Below are positions 1 through 11,869 of a stretch of DNA of 46,104 bases, in pieces. Made by a program: the position numbers and the translations under genes. Source of the stretch: Leptospira biflexa. GTDB taxonomy: Bacteria > Spirochaetota > DYNZ01. The notes under the pieces were generated by a model. That model did no database searches. It was given only the letters and a program-made list of their open reading frames with translations, and was not told the DNA's origin. Numbering within the stretch: position 1 is the stretch's first letter; every line of letters begins with the position of its first letter. Location: positions 1 to 46,104 of the forward strand of contig DYNZ01000019.1 in the NCBI GenBank assembly GCA_020720805.1, read 5' to 3'.

Positions 1-86
1 CCCAACCGGTCAAATCTTGTGCTGAGTTTATCGAAGCATCGATGCTTATTGGTATTAAACCCGAGAACCAAAGTGTTTCGAGTATA
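1..86 (+). repeat. Dispersed modular repeat, copy 1 (cut by window start)
   Basis: This segment is nearly identical to positions 13945-14030. It carries the 14-base palindrome AAGCATCGATGCTT and then the arm ACCCGAGAACCAAAGTGTTT ending in GAGTATA. The arm recurs in inverted or diverged form near 2200 and 31302-31406. The element ends 19 bases before the stop codon of the beta-helix lipoprotein gene. Its left part lies outside the window. It encodes no recognisable protein. Confidence 0.8.
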
Positions 87-104
87 GAATGAAACTCCAG
101 GGGA

Positions 105-1917
105 TTAGTTTGTTTCATATTGCAGCGCGCCGCTTGATGGCGGCGAAGCAAAAGGGCTTCCATAAAAATCTTCTACAATACCGGTTGATGCTGATCCAAG
201 GACTTTGCAATCGGAAGTAGTGGCAAGAGAGAAATCACCGGCTGTTGGATTTGTTAATCCGACTGTTCCCCCAAAACCATCGATCTCAAAGCCTGTATTG
301 GCACGGAAATCATCCACTGTCGAATACGCACTTCCATTGTAACCAAAGATGTTTGTGGCATTATTGTAGCAGTTGTTGTTCACGGTTGATGAGGGAAGGG
401 TTGTCTGTACGAATAGGTGAGTCAGCGCAGCGCTGCTAAAAAAGAGATTGTTTTGGATTGTCGCGCTCCCATTGATCCCAAAAGCAGCCAGTTGGATGAC
501 GCTGTTGTCATAAAAGGTTGTATGGTACACTTCAAGGCCGGCGCTGTTTGGTGCATTGACGCTGATTCCATAACCGAGATTTTTATGGATCAAAGATGAA
601 CTAACCGTTCCTTTTAAAGTAGTGGCGTTAGCATCTAGGATTTTGATACCGCTGCCATCGTTCCCGTGAAGGTTGAGTCGATGCATCCTAATTGTCCCAA
701 CCTCGCCGCCAATGTAGATAGCATCTCCTGCAGAATTGGTGATAGTGGTCTCCTTGACCTCTATGGTATGCATGGTACCTGCACTGCTGTCGGCCAGGAT
801 GCGAATTCCATAACCCTCAGTGCCGTAACGTCGACCAGACCAACCCTTACCGCAGTTGGTAATGGTAACACCGGAAATCGTTATGTTCGAAATCAAACTA
901 CCTGTTGTTCCTCCGTTGCTGAGAACAGAAATTTCGACTCCGGCAAATCCGCATTTATCAAATGTAGAATCCAAAAAAGTGATATCTGACGATATCTCGC
1001 TATTGCGGAAAGTTTGTGGCGAAACACAGCTGTCAAAAATATTGGAGATGGTTGCATTCATGACAGTGCCGGAAACTGAGTTGGTATCATACTCGATCCC
1101 ATTGCCTGCATAAATATATTGAGCTCCGAGAATACCGGAAACAAGGCCGCCGCCATTGATTACTTCTACTGAATCTGCAGAGCAGCGCTGGCAGTTTTCA
1201 AAGTAGATACCATTAGAGCTGAATCTTTGGATTTTAACGTTTTTAATAAAAATATCAGTAACATTTTGCGCCCAGATGCCATAGAGAAATTTGCTGCCTC
1301 TGTAGTTCTGCGCAGTAGGAGCCATTGCTGGTTTGATATAGATAATAAATTTTGGGGCTGCAAAATTGGAATAGTCAGCAGAAAAGGAGTAGGAATCGCT
1401 GGCTGCCGCTCCAAGAGTGGAAGAGAAATCGCTATTCCAGGTTACTGGCGTCATCATGGTTCCATTCTGTGTGATGTTACCAAACGCTTCACCCGCGCTC
1501 AGGATAATTTCTTTGCTGAAGATTCCGCTACCCTCATCTGTCCATCCAGATATTTCAAATGAGCCGTCTATCATGGGGAGGTCTCCAGTTCCATAGGCGA
1601 CAATAGTAACTCCTGAGGAGGGCAATTTGAGCTGTTCATTCCAGGTCTGACCGCGTTTGAGATAAATTGTTGAGCCAGCAGGAAAATCAGAAGAGCTGAC
1701 TTTGGCTAGAGTTTTCCAGGGGCTGGTTTCACTATCGCCAGGGTTCGAGTCATTGCCCATTAGGTTGTCCACGTAAAAGGCTGGTGCCGGACTTTGCGTT
1801 TTATCCGCATCACTGCCGGATTTCAGGTTACAGGAATGAAGAAAAAGATTTATTATATATAGGAGAGCCAGGTTGAAAATAATTTTTTTTTATTGTGGTT
1901 ATTTTTAATTTTTTCAT
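105..1917 (-). pseudogene. Beta-helix repeat surface lipoprotein, frameshifted in the signal peptide
   Basis: The long frame from 1772 down to 105 encodes a Ser/Thr/Gly/Asn-rich protein with short beta-helix coils such as NGIYFENC and GYGISVNA. This is typical of right-handed parallel beta-helix proteins of the pectate-lyase-like fold, so a surface carbohydrate-binding or cleaving role is plausible, but no catalytic residues were recognised. The frame begins at GTG 1772 but stays open upstream and encodes a lipobox region, LFLHSC, followed by NLKSGSD. It has no usable start there. A good ATG at 1917, with AGAGG upstream, starts in another frame with MKKLKITTI. The two frames meet at a run of nine A on the coding strand (1883-1891). 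Removing one A gives a continuous 603-residue lipoprotein with a standard signal peptide. It is either off-phase by slipped-strand mispairing or a homopolymer sequencing error. The beta-helix call is firm; the frame is uncertain. Confidence 0.75.
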
Positions 1918-2369
1918 TTGCGATATAACCTCTTTGCGACTTCTGCTGCGCAATTTTGGAAAATGAATCTCTGGAAGAAAGATAAGATGGATTGAAAATG
2001 TCGATGAAGCCATCTCTTTGTCAAGACTCATTAATGATAAAATTTTTTATTTCGCTGGGTATGGGGATTTTTTTTCCGTCTCGCCAGGGGGGGGCCGAAT
2101 TTAATCTGGTATGATATATTTTATAATCTAAGAAAGTGGCAGAACCAATGAGAGGAGTGGAGAGGGTATTGCTGGGTCGCTGCTATCGTCTTGCGACATT
2201 CGAGAACCAAAATGCCTTGCGTATAGTTTACCTGAAATTTTAAAAAAAATTCACGGCTTTCCGGCCTTCATCATTTCCTAACGATTATATGCTAAGGTGT
2301 AGTAGAACCCGAATGGTTGTTTGGGCAAATCATATTATATGAATCAAGATATCATTAAAGGAATCTTCT
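1918..2369. other. Intergenic region between divergent genes
   Basis: This is an AT-rich divergent gap between the beta-helix lipoprotein and the EAL-CBS-GGDEF gene. It holds a run of eight G at 2087-2094 and a degenerate repeat copy at about 2171-2225. A ribosome binding site (AAAGGA) lies at its right end. No convincing gene or RNA was seen. The reading frame covering 1828-2031 on the minus strand matters only because it supplies the real ATG of the lipoprotein. Confidence 0.6.
2171..2225 (+). repeat. Dispersed modular repeat, copy 4 (degenerate arm)
   Basis: The string CGAGAACCAAAATGCCTT followed by GCGTATA matches the terminal arm of the repeat at 13701-14030 and 31302-31406 (consensus GARAACCAAARTG...GTATA). 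The preceding bases (GTCTTGCGACAT) resemble the CCTTGCGATAT of the same module. Only this one arm is recognisable. Confidence 0.6.
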
Positions 2370-4184
2370 ATGCTGCCCCAGATATGGATGCAGAGGTTAG
2401 AACACATCGATTACGCATTTCAGCCCATCGTCAACCCTTTTACCGGAATGACCAGCGCAGTGGAAGCATTAATCAGGGGTGTCGAAAAAGCTGGTTTCGC
2501 TGATATAGACCATTTTTTTGAAGAGGCTTACCAGCAGAACATAAGTTTTCATCTTGAGCAACAGTTGCGGCGCAAGGTATTTGAAAAATTTATTACCATC
2601 CCTTTTTATAAAAAGATTAAAATTTTTTATAACTATGATCCCCGTGTACACTTTATGCTCGATTACAAATTTGGCTTTACCGAAGAGTTGTTACTATCGC
2701 TGGATCTGAAGCCCTATACTGTGTGCTATGAGTTAAGCGAAAAATCTAAATATGAGCTGAATGACTTCAGCAAACATTTTTTGAAATTGGCCAAGCAGAG
2801 TGGGTATTATATCGCTTTGGATGACTTTGGTGTTGGTTTTTCAGGACTTGAGCTCTTTTACAATACTGAGCCGGATTTTATTAAGTTTGATAGGTTTTTG
2901 ATTCGGGAGATTAATGAAGATCGGAAAAAGCGCGCTTTTTGTTCGCATCTGATAAGCCTCGCAAAGGTATTTGGTATCATGGTGATTGCCGAGGGGGTTG
3001 AAACAAGAGCGGAATATGAAACATGCCGCAATCTCGGATTTGACCTTGTTCAAGGATATTGCATCCAAAAGCCACAATTGGATGTTCTTAAGCTTAAATA
3101 TGAATATGTAACAGACTCTCTACAGCAGACATTTTTATCTCTACCTGGCGAAGATGAAAGCAGGGAAGAAATCATCATGATCCGTAAGGAGATCAAGCCT
3201 CTGGAGACAATCCGGATATCAGATGGTATCAAATCGCTGTTCGATTTTTTCCATAAAAATTCCGAACAGAATTTTCTGCCGGTCCTTGATGAAAACGACT
3301 ACCCGCTCGGCATTATACATGAAAAAAGCATCAAAGAGTACATCTATGCCCCCTATGGTTATGATCTGTCCTGCAATAGACCTTTGCATGGATCATTATA
3401 TAAATTTATTGAAAAATGCCCCTTATTGGATATTCGCACCAGTATGGAAAACTTGCTTGAGATTTTTATGCAAAGCGGAAGCGATCTTGGCATTCTGATA
3501 TATGAAAATTCTAAATATGTCGGCTTTTTGAGTTCAAGATCTTTGCTCAATCTGCAAAATGAGAAGAATCTACATATTGCCCGCGAGATGAACCCGCTAA
3601 CCAAACTGAACGGAAATACGATGATAAACCGGTATATTGCCGATGCATTTCAACGGCGGGAAAAATTTCAATATTTCATCTATCTTGATTTTGATAACTT
3701 TAAACCTTTTAATGATCGGTTTGGATTCCAGCAGGGTGACCGTGTTATTCTGCTGTTTGCGGATATGCTGCGTCAGGATTTTTCCAGTAATCAGATATTT
3801 TTAGGCCATATTGGTGGCGATGATTTTTTTGTCGGCATAAATTGTGATCATGATAAGAGCGATTATGTACAGGCATTAACGGAAAGTCTTATTCATCGTT
3901 TTGAGGATACGGCAGCAACCTATTATTCTCCGGAAGAGAGGGAGCAGGGTTACTATGAGGCTATTTCCAGGGAGAATGAAATCCGACGTTTTCCATTGCT
4001 AAACGTGAGCGCAGCTGTTGTTTCAATTTGTCAAAAATTTTTCTATAATAATTCTCAATTTACCGATGAAATTTCTATTATTCTATCCGATATCAAGAAG
4101 AAAGCGAAAAAATCACCGGAAAAAGTCGTATGCCAGAGGCTGTCAGAACTGGAGATGTACAGTCATAGCGTTGTGGCTATTTGA
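2370..4184 (+). CDS. EAL-CBS-GGDEF cyclic di-GMP signalling protein
   Basis: This is a soluble 604-residue protein with three modules. An EAL phosphodiesterase domain covers about residues 10-245. A CBS-like pair spans about 265-400 (LPVLDENDYPLGII and DLGILIYENSKYVGFLSS). A GGDEF domain follows at about 405-575. The EAL site looks complete: EALIRG near residue 31, the N of YNYDPR, the E of YELSEK, ALDDFG near 149, the K of FIKFD, IAEGVET and VQGY. The cyclase motif is GGDDF near 482, with YLDFDNFKPFNDRFG before it. The usual upstream RxxD inhibitory site and the Arg before GGDEF are absent. Both activities are therefore possible, and the CBS pair may bind a nucleotide that sets the balance. 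AAAGGA lies nine bases before ATG 2370. There is no membrane segment. Confidence 0.88.
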   Translation: MLPQIWMQRLEHIDYAFQPIVNPFTGMTSAVEALIRGVEKAGFADIDHFFEEAYQQNISFHLEQQLRRKVFEKFITIPFYKKIKIFYNYDPRVHFMLDYKFGFTEELLLSLDLKPYTVCYELSEKSKYELNDFSKHFLKLAKQSGYYIALDDFGVGFSGLELFYNTEPDFIKFDRFLIREINEDRKKRAFCSHLISLAKVFGIMVIAEGVETRAEYETCRNLGFDLVQGYCIQKPQLDVLKLKYEYVTDSLQQTFLSLPGEDESREEIIMIRKEIKPLETIRISDGIKSLFDFFHKNSEQNFLPVLDENDYPLGIIHEKSIKEYIYAPYGYDLSCNRPLHGSLYKFIEKCPLLDIRTSMENLLEIFMQSGSDLGILIYENSKYVGFLSSRSLLNLQNEKNLHIAREMNPLTKLNGNTMINRYIADAFQRREKFQYFIYLDFDNFKPFNDRFGFQQGDRVILLFADMLRQDFSSNQIFLGHIGGDDFFVGINCDHDKSDYVQALTESLIHRFEDTAATYYSPEEREQGYYEAISRENEIRRFPLLNVSAAVVSICQKFFYNNSQFTDEISIILSDIKKKAKKSPEKVVCQRLSELEMYSHSVVAI

Positions 4185-4289
4185 GCCGTCTTGGTGAACG
4201 ATAAATTTTTTAATAAAGTAATTTTTATCTTTCCGGCTATCGGTGCAGACAAATTTAGATGAATCTACAACAGAGAATGAAACGATAGC

Positions 4290-6107
4290 ATGAAAAAAGA
4301 GAAATCTCCGAGGCAGTTATTATCGCACGGATTACCTGATGGCGATTCTCACAACAGGAAAAAGCATCGCCGTACACGCACGGGACGTCTCCTTGGAGTC
4401 CTCTATTCGGAAAAATTGACCCCACGTATCATCATTGGATATATTCTCTCCTCGTTGATTGCTATGATTATCCTTGGGGTGCTGATCTTTTTCGCAACCA
4501 TAGGCAATATTATGGATTCGGCAGCGCAGAAGAATCTGTTTATCGTGGAAAGTATCTCCGAACTGTTGCTGCAGAAAACGGCGAGTCAGGGGATCGATAT
4601 TCGTAACAATGACCACCTCAAATTTTTACGTCAGTTGGAAAAATCGAAATGGTTGAAAGTTCAAAATTTTTACTTATTCGCCTACAACCTTGAACGCGAC
4701 AACATTTCACGCTGGCATTGGAATGGAAATCAGTGGGAAAAGTAGGCTTTTCGCAAGGGAGAGAAATTTTTTGACATTGTAGAGATAATGCTGACATTCA
4801 ATCAGCAACAATACCTGCTAAATCAGGTAAATCTATTCCAGGATAATACCATAGGTGCTTTTAAGATGATAAAAAATGAGGTGGATATTCCTGTCATTGT
4901 GCTCTTTCTTAAGGAGAATTTATCTGACTATGCCAGAGATATAACACAGAGATTTTTAAATATCAGTATCTTCCTGTTTATAAGTTTGCTTGTTTCTCTC
5001 GCAATCGGTTATTTTCAGGCCAAATCTATCGTGAAGCCTTTGCATGCTCTTCTTGCCAATTTCAAAAAAATTTCAGCAGCAGAAGCAGATTTTACAGGTA
5101 GAACCGACGTGTTGAATGCGGGTGAGATCGGCGAGCTTGGTGATCTTTTCAATGAATTTGTCGCAAGACAGCAGGAACTTTTGAAAAACATTAAAGACTC
5201 TTCAATTAAAATGAGTAGATTTATTTCTGACATTTACCAGCGGTTTTCAGCATTACATACCGGAGCCGAACATCAGGCTGAGATGATTCGCGAGACAGCA
5301 GCCTCCAGCCAGGTTATGGTCTCATCCATTGACAGGATAGCAGAGATCTCCATGCAGCAATCCTCTATGCTTAGGGAAAATATGCCGGTATTCGCTTCCC
5401 TGATTGAGTTTATTTTTTCTGTGGAAAAAAACGCATCAAAGGTGAATCAAGTTTCATCTTCTGCCTATACTTCATCACGCCGTGGGAAAGAAATTATCAA
5501 TGAGATGGTTAAGGGTATGGACAATCTTAACCATAGTTCGGAGAAGATAGCGAATATCATCGGTATTGTCCGTGAGGTAGCCGAGCAAACAAGATTGCTG
5601 GCATTGAATGCGGCCATCGAGGCTGTCAGAGCCAAGGAGCATGGTAAAGGTTTCGCGGTTGTCGCTTCTGAGGTTTCTGGATTGGCAACAAAATCCGGCG
5701 AACAGGTTAAGGCCGTGAGCGGCATTATAGAAGAGACAAGGGAATATATTGCCAAGGTGATGGAGTTTGCGGGAAAGAGCGAGCAGGCATTTTTGGAGAT
5801 CGCCCATTATGTAGAAGAGGCGAATGAATTATCTAATAAAAATATGCATGGCGCGCAAAAGCAGCAGATACCAGCAAAGGATAGCCTGGAAAAATTTCAA
5901 AAGGTGGGCGATCTTACGGAAGATGTTACCAGCGCAATAGGCGAACAGAATAGTATGGTGAAAAATATTGCAGGAAACGTGGAAAAGATCAATGTTGATA
6001 CGGCCGCTGTTTTTCGCCTGGTTTCGGATTTGAACAAAAAGGTGGATGAATTTAACACTCTTTTTATCCAGATGGATGAACAATTGAAACGTATCATCGT
6101 TGATTAG
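4290..6107 (+). pseudogene. Methyl-accepting chemotaxis protein interrupted by one in-frame TAG
   Basis: Two consecutive frames (4290-4745 and 4788-6107) are the same reading frame separated by a single TAG at 4743-4745. The bases after it read [15 protein letters not shown] without another stop. Read through, the product is about 605 residues. It has a first membrane helix at about 47-70, a periplasmic domain of about 150 residues containing the stop, and a second helix at about 223-243. HAMP follows, then a cytoplasmic methyl-accepting coiled coil with the hairpin tip [20 protein letters not shown]. As written, the N-terminal fragment could not signal. The C-terminal piece from ATG 4788 keeps one helix, HAMP and the signalling domain but has no clear ribosome site. 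The next residue may once have been Gln (CAG to TAG). It sits between two c-di-GMP proteins on the same strand. Confidence 0.85.
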
Positions 6108-6331
6108 AATTTAATTAGAAAACAATTAGAATTGACAGCTTATAGCAAGGCTCCCAACATTAACCGCAAGAACGATTCTGGGGAGACGGTATTCTATGTT
6201 ATGCATTGGAAATTGCCTTACCGGTTTGACTTTGGTTATTTTGCCTGAGCTTCCCTTGGCTGCTAGTGGCTGTTTCCTGCAGGCCCTGTATCGGTCAATA
6301 AGTCTGATTTGCGACTTTTTGCTGGATTGAG

Positions 6332-9300
6332 ATGAATAGGGGTTTTTTTACTCTATATAGGGTTGCTTTCCGGATCTTATTGGTTCTGCTTTTGGGATCT
6401 ATGCCCGCCCTCCAGGCGTTGGCCATTACCTTAAATTGTGATCATCGTACTGTTTCTCTGAATACGTCGGACCAGGGTGAGTGGCTTGTCAGGACAGTGA
6501 ATGAGAGTACGCTTAAATCTGACTGGATGGTTGCTAAGGTTCCTGGAAATCTGTATCATACCTTGAAACCCTTTTTGCCAGAAGCTGTAACTTCGACGAT
6601 GGAATATATTTACCATCTTTTATTTTCCTCGCGACAAGAGCAGCAAAAGCTGTTTACACATGAGATTATTCTCAAGACTTCCTTTTTTTATCCGGAAAAG
6701 TGCGGCTATAGCCAGAGTGTGGTCATTGGTCGCATTACGGATCGTGATCTTTTTTCCCTCAATGGAATTCAGGTTCATGCAACGGGACAGATAAATCATC
6801 CACACCCTCAGGCTTACGATCGGATCAGATTTTATGAGCTTCCCTCATCGGTTTTGCGCACGGGGTGGAATCATATCGAGATAAGGATTCAGAACTATTT
6901 TGCCAGAGAGTATGGTATTTTGTCAGGTAAAGCCGCGGTAGGGCCGACAAAAGTGTTACTCTCTCATTATTACATAACAGAATTTGCAAAAATTCTGCTC
7001 CTCGTTTTGTATTTTGCGGTGGCTATCTACTCCTTTTTTCTTTTTATCAAGAAAAGTCAAAATATTCACTATCTCTACTTTGCTCTATTCGCTTTTACAT
7101 TAATTCTATACCAGTTTTTACGCAACCAACTCAAATTTGAACTGCCGCTTTCTTTTTATTATTTAAAAAAATTAGAATTTTTATCGCTGGTTTTTCTGTT
7201 TCCTGTTTTTGCAGAGTTCCTGCGTGAATTTTTTCAGGTGCAACGTCAGCGGATACTGATGGTAGTCCACTCACTTTTCTTTGTGGTTTTTCTTCTTTTT
7301 TTATTTTCAGATTCGGTTCGATTTTGGAATTTTACAGTCTATTATTTTTTGCAATATGCCTTTCATTTTTATGTTGGATACTCGCTCTGGATTTTGTTTC
7401 GGGCGATACGGCAAGGACAGAAGCAGGCATACTATATTCTGGCTGGATCTCTTCTGTTTTTAGTCTCCTTCATTTTGGATCTTCTTTCGCTGAATTTTAT
7501 TCTCAACCTGCAGGGAATCGCAAATTATGGATTTTTTATCTTTGTGTTAACATTGATCTATTCGATTATTGACAGGATAGCCCAGATGGAATCAGAGCAT
7601 GAGCGCCTTATTGACAGCCTGGCGCAGAAAATCAAAGAGACCAATGTTTTATACCAGATTGCCACTCTTTTTTCGCAGAAGGACGTTACACTGGAAAGCA
7701 TACTGCAAAGCTCTGTAAATATTATTCCTGATGGATTCCCGAATTGGTTTCACCCTCGTGCACAAATTGAGTTTCAAAATGAGAGTTTTACTTCTGAAAA
7801 TTTTTCTTCGAGCGGAAAGAAATTAGAGAGGGTCCTGTATGTAAATCAGAAAAAAGTAGGGGTAATTCGTATCTTTATCGATCAGCCCTCAGGAACTTTG
7901 ATTACTGATTTTATCAGTGCGGATCTTGTCAATACACTGGCGTTGATCTTAGGGCAGATAATCACATCCATGCGCACTTATGAAGATTTGGCCATTGCCA
8001 ATATGGTCTTTAACCACGCTATCGAGGGGGTGATGGTCACAAGCCGGGATGGAATTATCGAATATGTAAACCCGGCCTTTACTGACATAACAAGTTTTAC
8101 CAAAGAAGAGGCAATCGGCCAGAATCCAAGATTTTTAAAATCAGAGCATCATGAAAAATCTTTTTATGAGAAAATGTGGCAGGAGCTTTTATCAAAAGGA
8201 ACATGGCAGGGGGAGATCTGGAATAGAAAAAAGAGCGGAGAACCTTTCCCGGAGCTGCTGTCCATTACATCTGTCCGCAATTTTGATCAAGAGATAATAA
8301 AATTTATCGGTATATTTTTTGATATTACCGATATCAAGCGCCATGAGAGTCTGGTGCAGCATCAGGCGTTCCATGATGCGTTAACGGATCTTCCTAACCG
8401 ACTGTTGTTTATGGATCGACTGCAAAATGCGCTCAATCACAGTAAACGCGATGCCAATGCTCTGTTTGTCGTAATGTTTATTGATCTGGATAATTTTAAG
8501 AATATCAATGATACCTTGGGACATTCTGTGGGTGATCAGCTTTTGGTAAAGGCTGCTAAAGCTCTCCAGGAAAGCACGCGTGCGCAGGATACTGTAGCAA
8601 GAATTGGCGGCGATGAGTTTATCCTGTTACTGGATCAGCTGCAGGATCGCAAAGAGGCTGTAGTAATCGCACGGCGTATTTTAACAAAGCTCTCCGAAAC
8701 AGCAAAGATAATGAAGTATGAGTTGCGCGTATCAGCCAGCATTGGCATGGCTTTCTATCCTGACCATGGAACTGATGAGGACTCGCTGATACAAAGCGCG
8801 GATTTGGCTCTGTACAAGGCGAAAGATCTTGGCAAAAATCGATATGCAGTATTTTCCGACAATCTCAAGGAGAAAGCAAGCCAGCGACTTTTTATTCAAA
8901 ATAAGCTGGAAAAATCGATTCAGAATGGAGATCTGGAACTCTATTACCAGCCGTTATGGTGTCTTGTAAAGAAAAAAATTCTTGGTGTGGAGGCGTTAGC
9001 TCGGTGGCAAAATAGCGAAATTGGTTCCATCTCTCCCTCTGTGTTTATTTCAATAGCGGAGGATTCGGATCTCATCATTCATTTTGGACATTGGGCTATG
9101 CGTAAAGCAATTGTGGAAGCCAAGAAGTGGTATCAATCCGGGTATGATCTTTTTGTGTCGATTAATGTTTCCCCGCGTCAATTTACCCATTATAGCTTTT
9201 TGCCTGTTCTAACTGATATTTTAGACGAGACAAAATACCCCAGGGAAAAGCTGGTTCTTGAGATAACGGAAACTGTCATGATGAAGAGCATCAAACAAGC

Positions 9301-9655
9301 CCAGGAGGTGATGGAGCAGATCAGGCAACTGAGAATACTGATGGCCTTGGATGATTTTGGTACAGGCCACTCATCTTTGAATTACCTAAGCCGCCTGCCG
9401 ATTTCCAAATTAAAAATCGATAAAAATTTTGTGAAGGATTTAATAACGAATAAGGACAATCAGTCCATCGTCAATGCAACGATATCCCTTGCCCACAATT
9501 TAAACATGAAAGTTATTGCCGAAGGTGTAGAGACTATGGAACAATATGATTATCTGGAAAAGGCTGGTTGCGATCAGATCCAGGGATATATCATCAGTCA
9601 GGCGGTTCATTGCAACGCTCTGCCTGGGCTACTCGAGAAAAAAATATTAGGATAA
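6332..9655 (+). CDS. 7TM-DISM sensor with PAS, GGDEF and EAL domains
   Basis: This is an 1107-residue inner-membrane c-di-GMP protein. A signal peptide (about 1-30) precedes a periplasmic domain at about 31-210. Seven hydrophobic helices from about 215 to 412 fit the 7TMR-DISM architecture, whose periplasmic part usually senses a small carbohydrate-like ligand. A coiled coil follows, then a poorly defined segment and a PAS domain at about 550-670 (GIIEYVNPAFTDITSF). GGDEF covers about 675-850 and is intact: RIGGDEF near 758, preceded by RAQD, which fits the RxxD inhibitory site. EAL covers about 860-1105 with GVEALARW, INVSPRQF, LEITET, ALDDFGTGHSS, KLKIDK, IAEGVET and IQGY, so the phosphodiesterase also looks active. 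ATG 6332 directly precedes the signal peptide. A 224-base gap upstream suggests its own promoter. Confidence 0.9.
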   Translation: MNRGFFTLYRVAFRILLVLLLGSMPALQALAITLNCDHRTVSLNTSDQGEWLVRTVNESTLKSDWMVAKVPGNLYHTLKPFLPEAVTSTMEYIYHLLFSSRQEQQKLFTHEIILKTSFFYPEKCGYSQSVVIGRITDRDLFSLNGIQVHATGQINHPHPQAYDRIRFYELPSSVLRTGWNHIEIRIQNYFAREYGILSGKAAVGPTKVLLSHYYITEFAKILLLVLYFAVAIYSFFLFIKKSQNIHYLYFALFAFTLILYQFLRNQLKFELPLSFYYLKKLEFLSLVFLFPVFAEFLREFFQVQRQRILMVVHSLFFVVFLLFLFSDSVRFWNFTVYYFLQYAFHFYVGYSLWILFRAIRQGQKQAYYILAGSLLFLVSFILDLLSLNFILNLQGIANYGFFIFVLTLIYSIIDRIAQMESEHERLIDSLAQKIKETNVLYQIATLFSQKDVTLESILQSSVNIIPDGFPNWFHPRAQIEFQNESFTSENFSSSGKKLERVLYVNQKKVGVIRIFIDQPSGTLITDFISADLVNTLALILGQIITSMRTYEDLAIANMVFNHAIEGVMVTSRDGIIEYVNPAFTDITSFTKEEAIGQNPRFLKSEHHEKSFYEKMWQELLSKGTWQGEIWNRKKSGEPFPELLSITSVRNFDQEIIKFIGIFFDITDIKRHESLVQHQAFHDALTDLPNRLLFMDRLQNALNHSKRDANALFVVMFIDLDNFKNINDTLGHSVGDQLLVKAAKALQESTRAQDTVARIGGDEFILLLDQLQDRKEAVVIARRILTKLSETAKIMKYELRVSASIGMAFYPDHGTDEDSLIQSADLALYKAKDLGKNRYAVFSDNLKEKASQRLFIQNKLEKSIQNGDLELYYQPLWCLVKKKILGVEALARWQNSEIGSISPSVFISIAEDSDLIIHFGHWAMRKAIVEAKKWYQSGYDLFVSINVSPRQFTHYSFLPVLTDILDETKYPREKLVLEITETVMMKSIKQAQEVMEQIRQLRILMALDDFGTGHSSLNYLSRLPISKLKIDKNFVKDLITNKDNQSIVNATISLAHNLNMKVIAEGVETMEQYDYLEKAGCDQIQGYIISQAVHCNALPGLLEKKILG

Positions 9656-9668
9656 GCTTTTGAAATTT

Positions 9669-10226
9669 TTAGTCCTCTTTTCTTTTTGCAAGGATCTGTT
9701 TTGCATAGGAGATAAGGCTTTCATCATTTTGCAGCATGGAAAAATCGGACGGCGGACCATTTTCCAGAAAATCTTCGATCGTTTGCAGAGCTTCGCGCGG
9801 CTGATCAAGCCATTGTTCATCAAACTCTAAATACCAGCGAATAATATCCGGATAAAAGGTTACATCAAATTCGTACTCCGAATCATTGCCCAGATCAAAA
9901 GTAAAATTTTTTATAGGATTGCCGCGAAATACCAACTGCTTTTCCGTTCCTTTATGTTTCAGAATTTTTTTTCTTTCTTTATGAGAAATATGATGAGTTA
10001 GAAGATAAGAGCGGATGTCATTCACAATCGATTGTGGGACTTGGGGGACATGCGGACCGCTAAGAAAAAAGGATGCAAAATCCTGGGACACACCCCCACC
10101 TCCGGCTCGTGGATTGGCAAAATAGGTAAACCACTCCAGCTTGCCTTTGCCGATAAAAACACCATCATGACTATCCTTGGTTTCGTTCCAGGTCCATTTT
10201 GGTGTTTGATTTATCTCTTTCTTCAT
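9669..10226 (-). CDS. Hypothetical protein, 185 residues, downstream of argG
   Basis: No family was recognised. The product is soluble and acidic, with no signal peptide or membrane helix. A GKGKLEWFTYF segment and a GGGG stretch (about residues 42-45) lie near the start. The C-terminal half is rich in aromatic and acidic residues (NDSEYEFDVTFYPDIIRWYLEFDEQ, here in two parts: NDSEYEFD and YPDIIRWYLEFDEQ). It starts 32 bases after the argG stop on the same strand, with GGAG about 13 bases before ATG 10226, so cotranscription with argG is likely. Nothing in the sequence links it to arginine synthesis. It converges with the preceding c-di-GMP gene across 13 bases, with no clear terminator between them. 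Confidence 0.7.
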   Translation of the reverse strand: MKKEINQTPKWTWNETKDSHDGVFIGKGKLEWFTYFANPRAGGGGVSQDFASFFLSGPHVPQVPQSIVNDIRSYLLTHHISHKERKKILKHKGTEKQLVFRGNPIKNFTFDLGNDSEYEFDVTFYPDIIRWYLEFDEQWLDQPREALQTIEDFLENGPPSDFSMLQNDESLISYAKQILAKRKED

Positions 10227-10258
10227 AAGGCGGCCGCTCTCCGTTGCGAATCGATAGC

Positions 10259-11713
<1,455 letters not shown>

Positions 11714-11869
11714 TCATGCTCCGTGGGTCTCATTTCTCAGCAACTTATAATTGCATTTACGATTTCATTTTTTTTCTAAAGCAGACATCGGGGAAAAAGT
11801 AAAGTCAAATTTTGCACCACCTACGTCCAAGAGAGAGTTCAATTTTCGCAAAATGGAGAGTAACATTTT

